From assembly GCA_964651335.1 (NCBI GenBank), contig CAZYVT010000003.1, forward strand, positions 44,038 to 108,037: a DNA stretch of 64,000 nucleotides, given 5' to 3'. The position numbers were made by a program, and so were the translations under genes. Source of the DNA: 2-02-FULL-66-14 sp964651335. GTDB taxonomy: Bacteria; Pseudomonadota; Gammaproteobacteria; Burkholderiales; SG8-39. Below are positions 50,188-59,538 of the stretch, in pieces. Below the pieces are notes generated by a model, which made no database searches, was not told the DNA's origin, and saw nothing but the letters and a program-made list of their open reading frames with translations. How positions within the stretch are numbered: position 1 is the first letter of the stretch; each line of letters starts with the position of its first letter.

Positions 50188-50991
50188 ATGCTGGGGAAGC
50201 TGAAAGACCCGTTCCAGCGACTCGGCGGCGCGGTGACCGCGCGGGTCTGGCGGCTCGGATTCGCGGCCCGGTTTTTCGCCTACATGCTGTGGCACTCCGG
50301 GACGGCGTTGCGCCGTTTCGGACTGACGATTCGCGAAATCTATTTCGCCGGCGTGCTTTCGCTCATCATCATCCTCGTGTCGGGCCTGTTCGTCGGCATG
50401 GTGCTGGGACTGCAGGGCTACGAAACGTTGCAGCGCTACGGCTCCTCCGAGGCGCTGGGCATCCTCGTGGCACTGTCGCTGGTGCGCGAGCTTGGGCCGG
50501 TCGTGGCGGGGCTGCTGTTCGCGAGCCGCGCCGGCAGCGCCATTACCGCCGAGATCGGTCTCATGAAGGCGACCGAGCAGATCGCGGCGATGGAAATGAT
50601 GGCGGTTGACCCGATCGCGCGGGTTGTCGCGCCGCGCTTCTGGGCCGGGGTGATCTCGATGCCGTTGCTCGCCGCGCTGTTTTCGGCCATGGGCATCTTC
50701 GGCGGTTACCTCGTCGGGGTGGAGCTGATCGGCGTCGACGAGGGTGCGTTCTGGTCCCAGATGCAGGCTTCGGTCGATTTTCGCCAGGACATCCTGAACG
50801 GGGTCATCAAGAGCGTTGTATTCGGCATCGCCGTGACCTGGATCGCGGTGTTCGAGGGCTACGACGCGCAGCCGACCGCGGAGGGCGTGTCGAGCGCGAC
50901 CACGCGCACCGTCGTGACCTCGTCGCTTGCAATTCTCGCGCTCGATTTTGTACTGACCGCGCTCATGTTTACCGGAGGAACCGCAAGATGA
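50188..50991 (+). CDS. mlaE: Phospholipid ABC transporter permease MlaE
   Basis: Inner-membrane permease (267 residues) with five to six helices. Family signatures are REIYFAGVLSLIIILVSGLF, GMVLGLQGYETLQRYGS, LVRELGPVVAGLLFASRAGSA and EGVSSATTRTVVTS near the C-terminus. The ATG at 50188 lies just after the mlaF stop. It overlaps mlaD by four bases. It anchors MlaF, MlaD and MlaB. Confidence 0.93.
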   Translation: MLGKLKDPFQRLGGAVTARVWRLGFAARFFAYMLWHSGTALRRFGLTIREIYFAGVLSLIIILVSGLFVGMVLGLQGYETLQRYGSSEALGILVALSLVRELGPVVAGLLFASRAGSAITAEIGLMKATEQIAAMEMMAVDPIARVVAPRFWAGVISMPLLAALFSAMGIFGGYLVGVELIGVDEGAFWSQMQASVDFRQDILNGVIKSVVFGIAVTWIAVFEGYDAQPTAEGVSSATTRTVVTSSLAILALDFVLTALMFTGGTAR

Positions 50992-51464
50992 ACCGTACCA
51001 ACATCGACATCTGGGTCGGCCTGTTCGTCGCCGCGGGATTCGCCGGCCTGTTGTTTCTGGCCCTCAGGGTCGGCAATCTCACGTTCTCAGCGGCACAGAC
51101 ATATCAGGTCCAGGCCAAGTTTGCTAACATTGGCGGCCTGAAGAAGCGGGCGGCGGTCAAGAGCGCGGGGGTGGTCGTGGGGCGCGTGGCGGACATCCGG
51201 TTCGACAACGAAAGCTACGAGGCCGTCGTCACGTTCAACATCGAGGCCGAGTACCAGTTCCCCCGCGACACTGCAGCCAAGATCCTGACCTCGGGGCTTC
51301 TCGGCGAGCAGTACGTAGGGCTCGAGGCGGGCGGCGACCGCGTGACGCTCAAGAACGGCGAGCGGCTGCGGCTGACGCAGTCGGCGGTGGTGCTGGAGAA
51401 CCTCATCAGCCAGTTCCTGTTCAACAAGGCCGCTGAGGAGAAGGAAGGCAAGGACAAGAAGTGA
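50988..51464 (+). CDS. mlaD: Phospholipid-binding MCE domain protein MlaD
   Basis: A 158-residue protein with one N-terminal helix (IWVGLFVAAGFAGLLFLAL) and an MCE domain (QVQAKFANIGGLKKRAAVKSAGV, then LGEQYVGLEAGG). MlaD hexamers form the periplasmic lipid channel on MlaE. Its stop is overlapped by the GTG of mlaA, so the transport complex and its outer-membrane partner are made together. The C-terminal tail is lysine/glutamate-rich. Confidence 0.93.
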   Translation: MNRTNIDIWVGLFVAAGFAGLLFLALRVGNLTFSAAQTYQVQAKFANIGGLKKRAAVKSAGVVVGRVADIRFDNESYEAVVTFNIEAEYQFPRDTAAKILTSGLLGEQYVGLEAGGDRVTLKNGERLRLTQSAVVLENLISQFLFNKAAEEKEGKDKK

Positions 51465-52402
51465 AGGCAATGACTGCAGCGACGGGGAATGCGTTGGTCC
51501 AGCGGGCGAGGGTGCTGCTGGCGGCGCTCGCGCTTGCGCTTGCCTCGGGCTGCGCGACCACTGCGACGACCAACGGCGACCCGCGCGACCCGTTCGAGGG
51601 CTTCAATCGTTCGATGTACGCCTTCAACGACGCCTTCGACGAGGCGATCGGCAAGCCTGTGGCGACGGCCTACAAGTCGGCGTTGCCCGACCCGGTGCGG
51701 ATGTGGGTTCGCAACTTCTTCGCCAATATCGCGGATCTCTTCATTGGCGTGAACAACGTGCTGCAAGGCAAGGCCGAGGACGGCATGACCGATTGGGTGC
51801 GATTCGCGTTCAACACGACGGTGGGGATTCTCGGCATCAATGATGTCGCGAGCGAAATGGGACTGGAGAAGCACAACGAGGACTTCGGCCAGACTTTCGG
51901 GAGATGGGGCGCGCCGGACGGTGCGTACCTGGTGTGGCCGTTCGTCGGACCCAGCACCGTGCGCGATACGGCGGGCGGGCTGCTGGATCTGTATGTCGAT
52001 CCGGTGCGGCGCCACCGGCCGAAGGACGCGCGCACATTCGCCGTCCTGTTGCGTGCGACCGGCCAGCGCGCCGACCTGCTCGATGCGAGCCGCATCCTCG
52101 AGGAGGCGGCGCTCGACAAGTACGTGTTCCAGAGAGACGCCCATCTGCAGCGTCGGCGCGGCCTGATATACGATGGCAACCCGCCGCGCGACCCGTCCTC
52201 GCGCAGGCCCGAGGCCCCGCGCGCGGAAGCGTTGCCGGGGGACGTCCAGGCGCCCCCGCACGTTCAACTGCCGGTCGCCGACCGGGTGTTCGAAGAACCC
52301 GCCGTCATCCCTGTTCCCCCGGAGCGCGTTGGAATCCTGTACGAATCGCGCACGCCAGCGAACTACAAAGCAGTGCTCGCGGCCGGCCGGGGAGAACGCT
52401 AA
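51461..52402 (+). CDS. mlaA: Outer-membrane lipoprotein MlaA (VacJ)
   Basis: Removes mislocalised phospholipid from the outer leaflet of the outer membrane. The protein is 313 residues. The signal ends LASGC (lipobox); then DPRDPFEGFNRSMYAFNDAFD, FNTTVGILGINDVAS and LVWPFVGPSTVRDTAGG are signatures. The start is GTG at 51461. After about residue 235 there is a Pro/Arg-rich C-terminal extension of about 75 residues, beyond the usual family length. Its location inside the mla operon is a betaproteobacterial arrangement. Confidence 0.92.
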   Translation: MKAMTAATGNALVQRARVLLAALALALASGCATTATTNGDPRDPFEGFNRSMYAFNDAFDEAIGKPVATAYKSALPDPVRMWVRNFFANIADLFIGVNNVLQGKAEDGMTDWVRFAFNTTVGILGINDVASEMGLEKHNEDFGQTFGRWGAPDGAYLVWPFVGPSTVRDTAGGLLDLYVDPVRRHRPKDARTFAVLLRATGQRADLLDASRILEEAALDKYVFQRDAHLQRRRGLIYDGNPPRDPSSRRPEAPRAEALPGDVQAPPHVQLPVADRVFEEPAVIPVPPERVGILYESRTPANYKAVLAAGRGER

Positions 52403-53062
52403 ATGCCCGCGGAATCCGCCGCAGTCGCCGCAGGCGCCGCGATTGCCGCGCTGGTTGCGTTTTGCGGGGCAGCGCGCGCGCAGGAAAGCACGCCCCCGGA
52501 CGCTCTCGTGAAGAACGTCACGCTCGAGGTGGTGGACATCATTCGCAAGGACAGGGAGATTCAGGCGGGCGACCGCAGGAAGATTGTCGCGCTCGTCGAG
52601 AGCAAGGTCGTCCCCCACTTCAACTTCGCCTCGATGACCGCGAGCGCGGTAGGCACCAGCTGGGGAAGGGCGAGCCCGGAACAGAAGGCGCGGCTCACCG
52701 ACGAGTTCCGCACGCTCATGGTGCGAACCTATGCCAGCTCGATCGCTGCGTACAAGGATCAGAAATTCGATTTCCGGCCGCTGCGCGCGCGGCCGACCGA
52801 CACCGACGTCACCGTGCATGTGCGCGTGCTGCAGTCGGGGACGGAAGCGGTGAAGATCGACTACGACATGGAGAAAACCGCTCGCGGCTGGAAGGTGTGG
52901 GACGTGAGGGTGGCTGACATCAGCCTCACCGCCAACTACCGGACCGAGTTCGCCAATGTCGTTCGCGAGTCCGGGGTCGACGGCCTGATCAGGACTCTGG
53001 AGACCAAGAACAGGGTCAGCGAGCGCCCGGCGGCTGCCGCCTCGGCGGAGAAGAAGAAATGA
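52403..53062 (+). CDS. mlaC: Periplasmic phospholipid shuttle MlaC
   Basis: Soluble periplasmic lipid carrier (219 residues) between MlaA and MlaFEDB. The signal peptide ends GAARA before QES. Family features are KIVALVESKVVPHFNFASMTASAVG, FRTLMVRTYASSIAAYK and WKVWDVRVADISLTANYRTEF. The lysine-rich end EKKK is adjacent to mlaB, which starts four bases before the stop. There is no gap after mlaA. Confidence 0.92.
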   Translation: MPAESAAVAAGAAIAALVAFCGAARAQESTPPDALVKNVTLEVVDIIRKDREIQAGDRRKIVALVESKVVPHFNFASMTASAVGTSWGRASPEQKARLTDEFRTLMVRTYASSIAAYKDQKFDFRPLRARPTDTDVTVHVRVLQSGTEAVKIDYDMEKTARGWKVWDVRVADISLTANYRTEFANVVRESGVDGLIRTLETKNRVSERPAAAASAEKKK

Positions 53063-53352
53063 TCCGGCGCGAAGGCGAACGGATGATCGTTTCCGGGCCG
53101 GTCACGCTTGCCAACGTCACCGGCGTGCTCGCGGACGGCTATGCGCAGATTCGCGCCGGCGCCAGCGCAATCGACCTCGGGGAAGTGACGGAGCTGGACT
53201 CGTCGCTGCTTGCCATGCTGCTCGCCTGGCTGCGCGAGGCGCAACGACTTGGACACGGGCTGGATTTCAACAACCTGCCCGAGGGACTCGCCACGATCGC
53301 ACGGCTGTACGGCGTCGTCGAGCTCCTGCCTGCCTCGCAGGCGCACCACTAG
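53059..53352 (+). CDS. mlaB: STAS-domain protein MlaB
   Basis: A 97-residue STAS-domain protein that stabilises MlaF in the transporter. It has the STAS pattern MIVSGPVTLANV, then AIDLGEVTELDSSLLAMLLAWLREA and FNNLPEGLATIARLYGV. It overlaps mlaC by four bases. It ends the Mla block; a 49-base gap precedes the ABC exporter genes. Confidence 0.9.
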   Translation: MIRREGERMIVSGPVTLANVTGVLADGYAQIRAGASAIDLGEVTELDSSLLAMLLAWLREAQRLGHGLDFNNLPEGLATIARLYGVVELLPASQAHH

Positions 53353-53401
53353 ACCGGATCACCGCCGGCGCGGGCGTCCGGTCGCGCCGGCGTCGCTTGC
53401 C

Positions 53402-54301
53402 ATGACTTCAGCGATCGAAATCCGCAATGTCCAGAAGCGCTACGGCGAACTGCTCGCGCTCGCCGGAGTCGACCTCGACATCCTGCAGGGAGAATTTTTC
53501 GGCCTGCTCGGGCCCAATGGGGCCGGCAAGACGACGCTGATCAGCATCATCGCGGGGCTGGTGCGCGCCGACGCGGGCGTCGTCCGCGTCATGGGCGCCG
53601 ACGTCGTCGCCGATTACCGCAAGGCGCGCAGGCTGCTTGGCGTAGTGCCGCAGGAGCTGGTATTCGACGCCTTCTTCACCGTGCGCGAGACCCTGCGCTT
53701 TCAGTCCGGGTATTTCGGCTTGCGCAGGAATGACGACTGGATCGACGAGGTCATGCGCCACCTCGACCTCACCTCCAAGGCCGATGTCAACATGCGGGCG
53801 CTCTCGGGAGGAATGAAGCGCAGGGTGCTGGTCGCGCAGGCGCTGGTTCACAAGCCGCCGGTGATCGTGCTGGACGAGCCCACCGCAGGCGTGGACGTGG
53901 AGCTGCGCCAGGGGCTATGGCGGTTCATCCGCGAGCTGAATCGCGGCGGCCACACCATCGTGCTCACCACCCACTACCTCGAGGAGGCCGAACAATTGTG
54001 CGGCCGGATCGCGATGCTCAAGGGCGGACGCATCGTCGCCCTGGACTCGACGCGCAATCTGCTCGAGAAGTTCTCGGCGCTGCAGCTCAAGCTGAGGCTC
54101 GATCGCGAAGCGCTTCCGGAAGGGATCGGCGCCGTGGTGCTTGCCGCCGATGCCGGCCGCTTCACACTGAAACTGCGCGATTATGCCGAGCTGGAAGAGC
54201 TGCTGCACCGGCTGCGCGCAGCGCGTGTCTCGATCCGCGAGCTGGAGCTGGAACCGCCCGATCTGGAGGAAGTGTTCGTGCGCGTGATGGCGCGGCACTG
54301 A
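53402..54301 (+). CDS. ABC-2 type exporter ATP-binding protein (YadG/CcmA-like)
   Basis: A 299-residue export ATPase. Walker A is GPNGAGKTTLI, then LGVVPQELVFDAFFTVRETL, signature RALSGGMKRRVLVAQAL and Walker B VIVLDEPTAGVD. The C-terminal third (after residue 220) is the usual small regulatory extension. The ATG is at 53402. It is followed by its permease with a one-base overlap (TGATG). The substrate is unknown; the same pair lies between mla and bolA/murA in many betaproteobacteria. Confidence 0.9.
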   Translation: MTSAIEIRNVQKRYGELLALAGVDLDILQGEFFGLLGPNGAGKTTLISIIAGLVRADAGVVRVMGADVVADYRKARRLLGVVPQELVFDAFFTVRETLRFQSGYFGLRRNDDWIDEVMRHLDLTSKADVNMRALSGGMKRRVLVAQALVHKPPVIVLDEPTAGVDVELRQGLWRFIRELNRGGHTIVLTTHYLEEAEQLCGRIAMLKGGRIVALDSTRNLLEKFSALQLKLRLDREALPEGIGAVVLAADAGRFTLKLRDYAELEELLHRLRAARVSIRELELEPPDLEEVFVRVMARH

Positions 54302-55056
54302 TGGGCGGGTTCAGGACGCTCCTGTACAAGGAGCTGCTGCGTTTCTGGAAGGTCGGCTTCCAGACCGTCGCCGCGCCGGTGCTGACGGCGGTTCTCTACC
54401 TCGTGATATTCGGTTACACGCTCGAAGGCCGCGTGCGGGTGTACGAGAACGCAAGCTACACGGCCTTCCTGCTGCCGGGGCTCGTCATGATGAGCGTGCT
54501 GCAGAACGCATTCGCCAACAGCTCTTCCAGCCTGATCCAGTCGAAGATCACGGGGAACCTGATCTTCATCCTGCTGCCGCCGATTTCGTACGTGGAGTTC
54601 TTCTGCGCCTACGTGCTGGCGTCCATCGCGCGCGGCCTGACGGTGGGCCTGGGCGTCTTCGCGGCGACCGTCTGGTTCGTCGAGCTGCCGCTGGTTGCGC
54701 CCTTCTGGGCGCTTGCCTTCGCGCTCTGCGGATGCGCGATCCTCGGCGCACTGGGACTCATCGCGGGCATCTGGGCCGACAAGTTCGACCAGCTCGCGGC
54801 GTTCCAGAACTTCATCATCCTGCCGGCGACGTTTCTTTCGGGCGTGTTCTATTCGATTCACTCGCTACCGCCGTTCTGGCAGAAGCTCTCGCACCTGAAC
54901 CCGTTTTTCTACATGATCGATGGTTTTCGCTACGGATTCTTCGGCGCCTCCGACTTCCCGCCGCTCGCGAGCCTTGCGGTGGTAGGGTTGAGCCTGATCG
55001 GCCTGACGGCGGCGACGCTGTGGCTGCTGAGATCCGGCTACAAGCTGAGGGGCTGA
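54301..55056 (+). CDS. ABC-2 type exporter permease (YadH-like)
   Basis: A 251-residue inner-membrane permease with six helices. It begins GGFRTLLYKELLRFWKV and has LLPGLVMMSVLQNAFANSSSSLIQSK, the ABC-2 signature near FLSGVFYSIHSLPPFWQKLSHLNPFFYMIDGFRYGF, and a C-terminal helix. This matches the YadH family. It pairs with the upstream ATPase. The export substrate cannot be deduced from sequence. Confidence 0.9.
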   Translation: MGGFRTLLYKELLRFWKVGFQTVAAPVLTAVLYLVIFGYTLEGRVRVYENASYTAFLLPGLVMMSVLQNAFANSSSSLIQSKITGNLIFILLPPISYVEFFCAYVLASIARGLTVGLGVFAATVWFVELPLVAPFWALAFALCGCAILGALGLIAGIWADKFDQLAAFQNFIILPATFLSGVFYSIHSLPPFWQKLSHLNPFFYMIDGFRYGFFGASDFPPLASLAVVGLSLIGLTAATLWLLRSGYKLRG

Positions 55057-55057
55057 C

Positions 55058-55297
55058 ATGGTAAGGACCGAGAGCGTGAAACGCGGTATCGAGACCGGGC
55101 TCGCGTGCGAGCATGTCGAAGTGATCGGCGATGGTCAGCATTTCCAGGCGCTGATCGTGTCGCGCGCATTCGACGGCAAGAGTCGCGTGCAGCGCCACCA
55201 GCTCGTGTACGCGGCGCTGGGCGAGCGCATGCGCGAGGAAATTCATGCCCTTTCCATGAAGACGCTCACCCCGCAGGAGTGGAAGGCGGATGGATAA
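55058..55297 (+). CDS. ibaG: BolA/IbaG family protein
   Basis: A 79-residue BolA-fold protein, most like IbaG (YrbA). It has HVEVIGDGQHFQALIVSRAFDGKSRVQRHQLVYAALGERM and ends with HALSMKTLTPQEW, containing the histidine that can ligate an iron-sulfur cluster with glutaredoxin. It lies between the exporter and murA and overlaps murA by 8 bases, as is common. It may regulate or deliver iron-sulfur clusters. Confidence 0.9.
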   Translation: MVRTESVKRGIETGLACEHVEVIGDGQHFQALIVSRAFDGKSRVQRHQLVYAALGERMREEIHALSMKTLTPQEWKADG

Positions 55298-56543
55298 GCT
55301 GCTGATCCGCGGCGGCAGGCCGCTCGAAGGCGAAGTGCGCGTCTCGGGCGCCAAGAACGCGGCGCTGCCGATCATGTGCGCCGCGCTGCTCACGGACCAG
55401 CCGCTCGTGCTGTCGAACGTTCCGCAGCTCATGGATGTGCGCACCATGGCGAAGCTCCTTGCCCAGATGGGGGTAGAGGTCGGTCCGCAGTCCGACGGCC
55501 ATCTTGAACTCGGAGCGAAGGTGCTTGCCGAGCCGGTTGCACCCTACGAGCTGGTGAAGACGATGCGCGCTTCCGTGCTGGTGCTCGGGCCGCTGCTCGC
55601 TCGCTGCGGCCAGGCGCGGGTCTCGCTGCCCGGCGGCTGCGCGATCGGCGCCCGACCCGTTGACCAGCACGTCAAGGGACTGCAGGCGATGGGCGCGAGG
55701 ATCGAGGTCGAGCATGGCTACATGATCGCGCACGCCGAGCGGCTGCGCGGAGCGCGGATCGTCCTGGACCTCGTCACGGTCACCGGCACCGAAAATCTGA
55801 TGATGGCAGCAACCCTTGCCGAGGGCACGACCCTTCTCGAGAACGCAGCGCGCGAACCGGAGGTCGTCGACCTGGCGCGCTGTCTTGCCGCGATGGGAGC
55901 GCGCATCGAGGGCGCGGGCAGCGATGCGATTCGCATCCAAGGGGTACGCTCGCTCTCAGGGACCGGGCATCGCGTGATGCCAGACCGGATCGAGAGCGGC
56001 ACGCTGCTGGCGGCGGCGGCGGCAGCTGGCGGCCGTGTGCGCCTGACGGGCGCGGCACCGGATACGCTCGATGCGACCCTCGAGAAGCTGCGCGAGGCGG
56101 GCGCCGCGCTCGCGGTCGCCGACGACTGGATCGAAATTGAAATGTCGCGGCGCCCCGGAGCCGTGAGCATCCGGACCGCGCCCTACCCCGGCTTCGCCAC
56201 TGACATGCAGGCTCAAGTGATGGCGCTGGACTGCGTGGCACGGGGCACTGCAGTGATCACCGAGACGATCTTCGAGAACCGTTTCATGCACGCGCTGGAA
56301 CTCCAGCGCCTGGGCGCCGACATCGCGATCCAGAGCAATTCCGCGGTCGTGAAAGGAGTGGAACGGCTGCAGGGCGCGAAAGTGATGGCGACCGACCTGC
56401 GGGCCTCAGCGGGCCTGGTGATCGCAGGGCTGGTTGCCGAGGGCGAAACTCTCGTCGACCGGATCTATCACCTGGATCGCGGCTACGAGTCGCTGGAGGA
56501 AAAACTTGTCGCGCTGGGCGCGAGAATCCAACGGGTAAACTGA
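55290..56543 (+). CDS. murA: UDP-N-acetylglucosamine 1-carboxyvinyltransferase
   Basis: First committed step of peptidoglycan synthesis: transfers enolpyruvyl from PEP to UDP-GlcNAc. The protein is 417 residues. It has the N-terminal GGRPLEGEVRVSGAKNAALPIM, the catalytic cysteine loop LPGGCAIGARPVDQHVKG (the fosfomycin target), TVTGTENLMMAA and the late PYPGFATDMQAQVMAL. Start at 55290 inside the end of ibaG. It stands upstream of the his operon. Confidence 0.96.
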   Translation: MDKLLIRGGRPLEGEVRVSGAKNAALPIMCAALLTDQPLVLSNVPQLMDVRTMAKLLAQMGVEVGPQSDGHLELGAKVLAEPVAPYELVKTMRASVLVLGPLLARCGQARVSLPGGCAIGARPVDQHVKGLQAMGARIEVEHGYMIAHAERLRGARIVLDLVTVTGTENLMMAATLAEGTTLLENAAREPEVVDLARCLAAMGARIEGAGSDAIRIQGVRSLSGTGHRVMPDRIESGTLLAAAAAAGGRVRLTGAAPDTLDATLEKLREAGAALAVADDWIEIEMSRRPGAVSIRTAPYPGFATDMQAQVMALDCVARGTAVITETIFENRFMHALELQRLGADIAIQSNSAVVKGVERLQGAKVMATDLRASAGLVIAGLVAEGETLVDRIYHLDRGYESLEEKLVALGARIQRVN

Positions 56544-56546
56544 GGC

Positions 56547-57191
56547 ATGGGCATGATTGGCATCGCGTTGTCGAAAGGCCGCATCCTGGCGGAGGCCCTG
56601 CCGCTGCTGGCGCGTGCCGGAATTCGCCCCAAGGACAACCCTGAGCGCTCGCGCAAGCTGGTGATCGCGACCGAGCGCCGCGACGTGCGCCTGATCGTGG
56701 TACGCGCTGCCGACGCGCCGACCTACGTTCAGTACGGCGCGGCCGACCTGGGAATCGCCGGGCAGGACGTGCTCACCGAGCACGGCGGGGCGGGGTTGTA
56801 CCAGCCGCTCGATCTCGGGATCGCCGCCTGCCGCATGATGGTCGCGGTGCGCAGCGGATTCGATTACGAGGCGGCAGTGCGCCAGGGGGCGCGGCTGCGC
56901 GTGGCAACCAAGTACGTCCAGACGACGCGCGAACACTTCGCGAAAAAGGGCGTGCATGTGGACCTGATCCGGCTCTACGGCTCGATGGAGCTCGCACCGC
57001 TCGTCGGCCTTGCGGATGCGATCGTGGATCTCGTTTCTACCGGCCGGACGCTCAGCGCGAATCACCTGACTCCGGTGGAGGAGATCATGCCGGTCTCGGC
57101 GCGCCTGATCGTCAACCAGGCGGCGCTCAAGACCAGGCGGGCGCAACTGCAGCCGCTGATCGACGCCTTCGCGAAAGCGGCGAGGCGATGA
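56547..57191 (+). CDS. hisG: ATP phosphoribosyltransferase, short form
   Basis: First histidine biosynthetic enzyme (ATP + PRPP). At 214 residues it is the short form, which lacks the C-terminal allosteric domain and needs the regulatory subunit HisZ. Signatures are IALSKGRILAEALPLL, YVQYGAADLGIAGQDVL and LVSTGRTLSANHLTPVEEI. HisZ is not in this window. It overlaps hisD by four bases. Confidence 0.95.
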   Translation: MGMIGIALSKGRILAEALPLLARAGIRPKDNPERSRKLVIATERRDVRLIVVRAADAPTYVQYGAADLGIAGQDVLTEHGGAGLYQPLDLGIAACRMMVAVRSGFDYEAAVRQGARLRVATKYVQTTREHFAKKGVHVDLIRLYGSMELAPLVGLADAIVDLVSTGRTLSANHLTPVEEIMPVSARLIVNQAALKTRRAQLQPLIDAFAKAARR

Positions 57192-58483
57192 AGCTGCGCC
57201 GCCTTTCGACGCGCAGCGCCGGATTTGACGGCGAACTGAACGCACTCACCCGCTACGACGCGGCCGAAGACGGCTCGATCGAATCGGCGGTGCGCGCGAT
57301 CATTGCGGACGTACGCGCTCGCCGCGACGCCGCCGTGCTCGAATACACGAACCGCTTCGATGGGGTGGACGCAAGGTCGGTCGCGCAGCTCGAAGTCCGG
57401 GGCGACGATCTGAAAGCAGCGCTCGATTCGCTTCCGCGCGATCAGGCCGAGGCGCTTGGCGAGGCCGCCGCGCGCGTGCGGCGCTACCACGAGCGCCAGA
57501 CGGTCGCGTCGTGGCAATACACCGAAGAGGACGGAACACTGCTCGGTCAGCGGGTCACGGCGCTGGAGCGTGTGGGCCTCTATGTTCCGGGCGGCAAGGC
57601 CGCCTACCCATCCTCGGTGCTGATGAACGCCCTGCCGGCCAGGGTGGCGGGCGTGCGCGAGCTCGTGATGGTGAGCCCGACGCCGCTCGGCCAACGCAAC
57701 CCGCTGGTTCTCGCCGCAGCGCATCTCGCCGGCGTGGACCGCGTATTCGCGATCGGAGGGGCGCAGGCGATCGCCGCGCTTGCCTACGGAACCGAGACCG
57801 TGCCGCGCGTCGACAAGATCGTCGGCCCCGGAAACGCCTACGTGGCGGCCGCCAAGCGCCAGGTGTTCGGCGCAGTTGGCATCGACATGATCGCCGGGCC
57901 GTCCGAAATCCTCGTGATCTGCGACGGGCGCACGGATCCGGACTGGATCGCGATGGACCTGTTCTCGCAGGCCGAGCATGACGAACTCGCGCAGGCGATC
58001 CTGGTGTCGCCCGATCCGGCATTCCTCGATGCGGTCGAACTGGCGGTCGGGCAACTGCTGCCGCAGATGCCGCGGCGCGCGGTGATCGAGGCATCGCTTG
58101 CGGCGCGCGGCGCGCTGATCGAGTCGCGCGATCTGGAGGAGGCGTGCGAGCTCGCCAACCGCGTGGCGCCGGAACACCTGGAGCTCTCGGTCGAGGATCC
58201 GCACGCGCTCCTGTCCAGGTTGCGCCACGCGGGCGCGATCTTCCTCGGGCCCTGGAGCTCCGAAGCACTGGGTGACTACTGCGCGGGGCCCAATCACGTG
58301 CTGCCGACCTCGGGGACGGCACGCTTCTCCTCGCCGCTCGGCGTGTACGATTTTCAGAAGCGCACCAGCCTGATCGGGGTGTCGCGCGCGGGCGCAGCGC
58401 GGCTGGGGCGTATCGCGGTGACCCTGGCCGAGGGCGAGGGGCTGCCGGCCCATGCCGGAGCCGCGGCGTTGAGATTCCGATGA
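57188..58483 (+). CDS. hisD: Histidinol dehydrogenase
   Basis: Oxidises histidinol to histidine in two NAD-dependent steps. The protein is 431 residues. It has YVPGGKAAYPSSVLMN, KIVGPGNAYVAAAKR, the zinc/substrate segments IAGPSEILVI and AEHDELAQAILVS, and VAPEHLELSVE. C-terminal FSSPLGVYDFQKRTS is typical. The ATG at 57188 overlaps the hisG stop; its stop overlaps hisC. Confidence 0.96.
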   Translation: MKLRRLSTRSAGFDGELNALTRYDAAEDGSIESAVRAIIADVRARRDAAVLEYTNRFDGVDARSVAQLEVRGDDLKAALDSLPRDQAEALGEAAARVRRYHERQTVASWQYTEEDGTLLGQRVTALERVGLYVPGGKAAYPSSVLMNALPARVAGVRELVMVSPTPLGQRNPLVLAAAHLAGVDRVFAIGGAQAIAALAYGTETVPRVDKIVGPGNAYVAAAKRQVFGAVGIDMIAGPSEILVICDGRTDPDWIAMDLFSQAEHDELAQAILVSPDPAFLDAVELAVGQLLPQMPRRAVIEASLAARGALIESRDLEEACELANRVAPEHLELSVEDPHALLSRLRHAGAIFLGPWSSEALGDYCAGPNHVLPTSGTARFSSPLGVYDFQKRTSLIGVSRAGAARLGRIAVTLAEGEGLPAHAGAAALRFR

Positions 58484-59538
58484 CCCCAGAAGAGCTCGTG
58501 CGGCCCGAGATTCTCGCGCTCAAGGCTTACCACGTCGCTGAAGCCGAGGGCATGGTGAAGCTCGACGCGATGGAGAATCCGTACGCGCTGCCCGAGCCGC
58601 TGCGGCGCGAGCTGGCCGAGCGGCTTGCGCGCGTCGACCTGAACCGTTACCCGGAACCGACCGGGCACAAGGTGCGCGAGTTGCTGGCGCGGCGGATGCA
58701 GGTGCCGCAGGGAATGGAGCTGCTCCTCGGCAACGGTTCAGACGACCTCATCCAGATGATTACTTTCGCGCTCGCGCGTCCGGGCGCCGTGATGATGTAT
58801 CCGGGGCCGACGTTCGTGATGTACGCGATCAACGCGACGCTCTCGGGAATGAAGCCGGTGGCCGTCCCGCTGCGCGAGGACTTCACGTTCGACTGCGGGG
58901 CGTTCCTCGCGCAGCTCAAGGTCCACCGGCCGGTGCTGATCTACATTGCCTACCCGAACAACCCGACCGGCGTGCTGTACCCCGAGGATGACGTCGTCGC
59001 GGTCCTGCGCGCCGCCGAGGGTCTGGTCGTCCTCGACGAGGCCTATCACGTGTTTGCACGGAAAAGCTTCATGCCGAAGCTTGCGGAATTTCCGAACCTG
59101 GTGGTGCTGCGCACGGTCTCGAAACTCGGACTTGCCGGGATCCGCCTCGGCTATCTCGCCGGGCGACCGGAATGGATCGCGCAACTCAACAAGGTGCGGC
59201 AGGTGTACAACGTAAATGTACTGACGCAGGCCGCAGCGCTGTTCGTGCTCGAGCGGCTCGACGTGCTGGAGGCGCAGGCAGCGCGAATCCGCACTGACCG
59301 CGCTTCCCTCGGGGCAGCGCTCGCGGCGCTGCCGGAGGTGACGGTCTATCCTTCGGAGGCGAATTTCCTCCTCGTGCGCGTGCCGGACGCCGACCGCACC
59401 CACAATGCGCTCCGGCACCAGGGCGTGCTGGTGAAGAATCTGAACGGTCCTGCCCTCAGGAACTGCCTTCGCATCACCGTCGGTACCCCCGATGAAAACC
59501 GTATACTGCTCACGGCGTTCAGAGAGGCGTTGCGATGA
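58480..59538 (+). CDS. hisC: Histidinol-phosphate aminotransferase
   Basis: PLP enzyme converting imidazole-acetol phosphate to histidinol phosphate. The protein is 352 residues. The PLP lysine is in LRTVSKLGLAGIRLGYLAG; LLLGNGSDDLIQM and YIAYPNNPTGVLYP are aminotransferase motifs. The N-terminal KLDAMENPYALPEPLR is typical of HisC. It overlaps hisD and hisB by four bases on each side. Confidence 0.95.
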   Translation: MTPEELVRPEILALKAYHVAEAEGMVKLDAMENPYALPEPLRRELAERLARVDLNRYPEPTGHKVRELLARRMQVPQGMELLLGNGSDDLIQMITFALARPGAVMMYPGPTFVMYAINATLSGMKPVAVPLREDFTFDCGAFLAQLKVHRPVLIYIAYPNNPTGVLYPEDDVVAVLRAAEGLVVLDEAYHVFARKSFMPKLAEFPNLVVLRTVSKLGLAGIRLGYLAGRPEWIAQLNKVRQVYNVNVLTQAAALFVLERLDVLEAQAARIRTDRASLGAALAALPEVTVYPSEANFLLVRVPDADRTHNALRHQGVLVKNLNGPALRNCLRITVGTPDENRILLTAFREALR

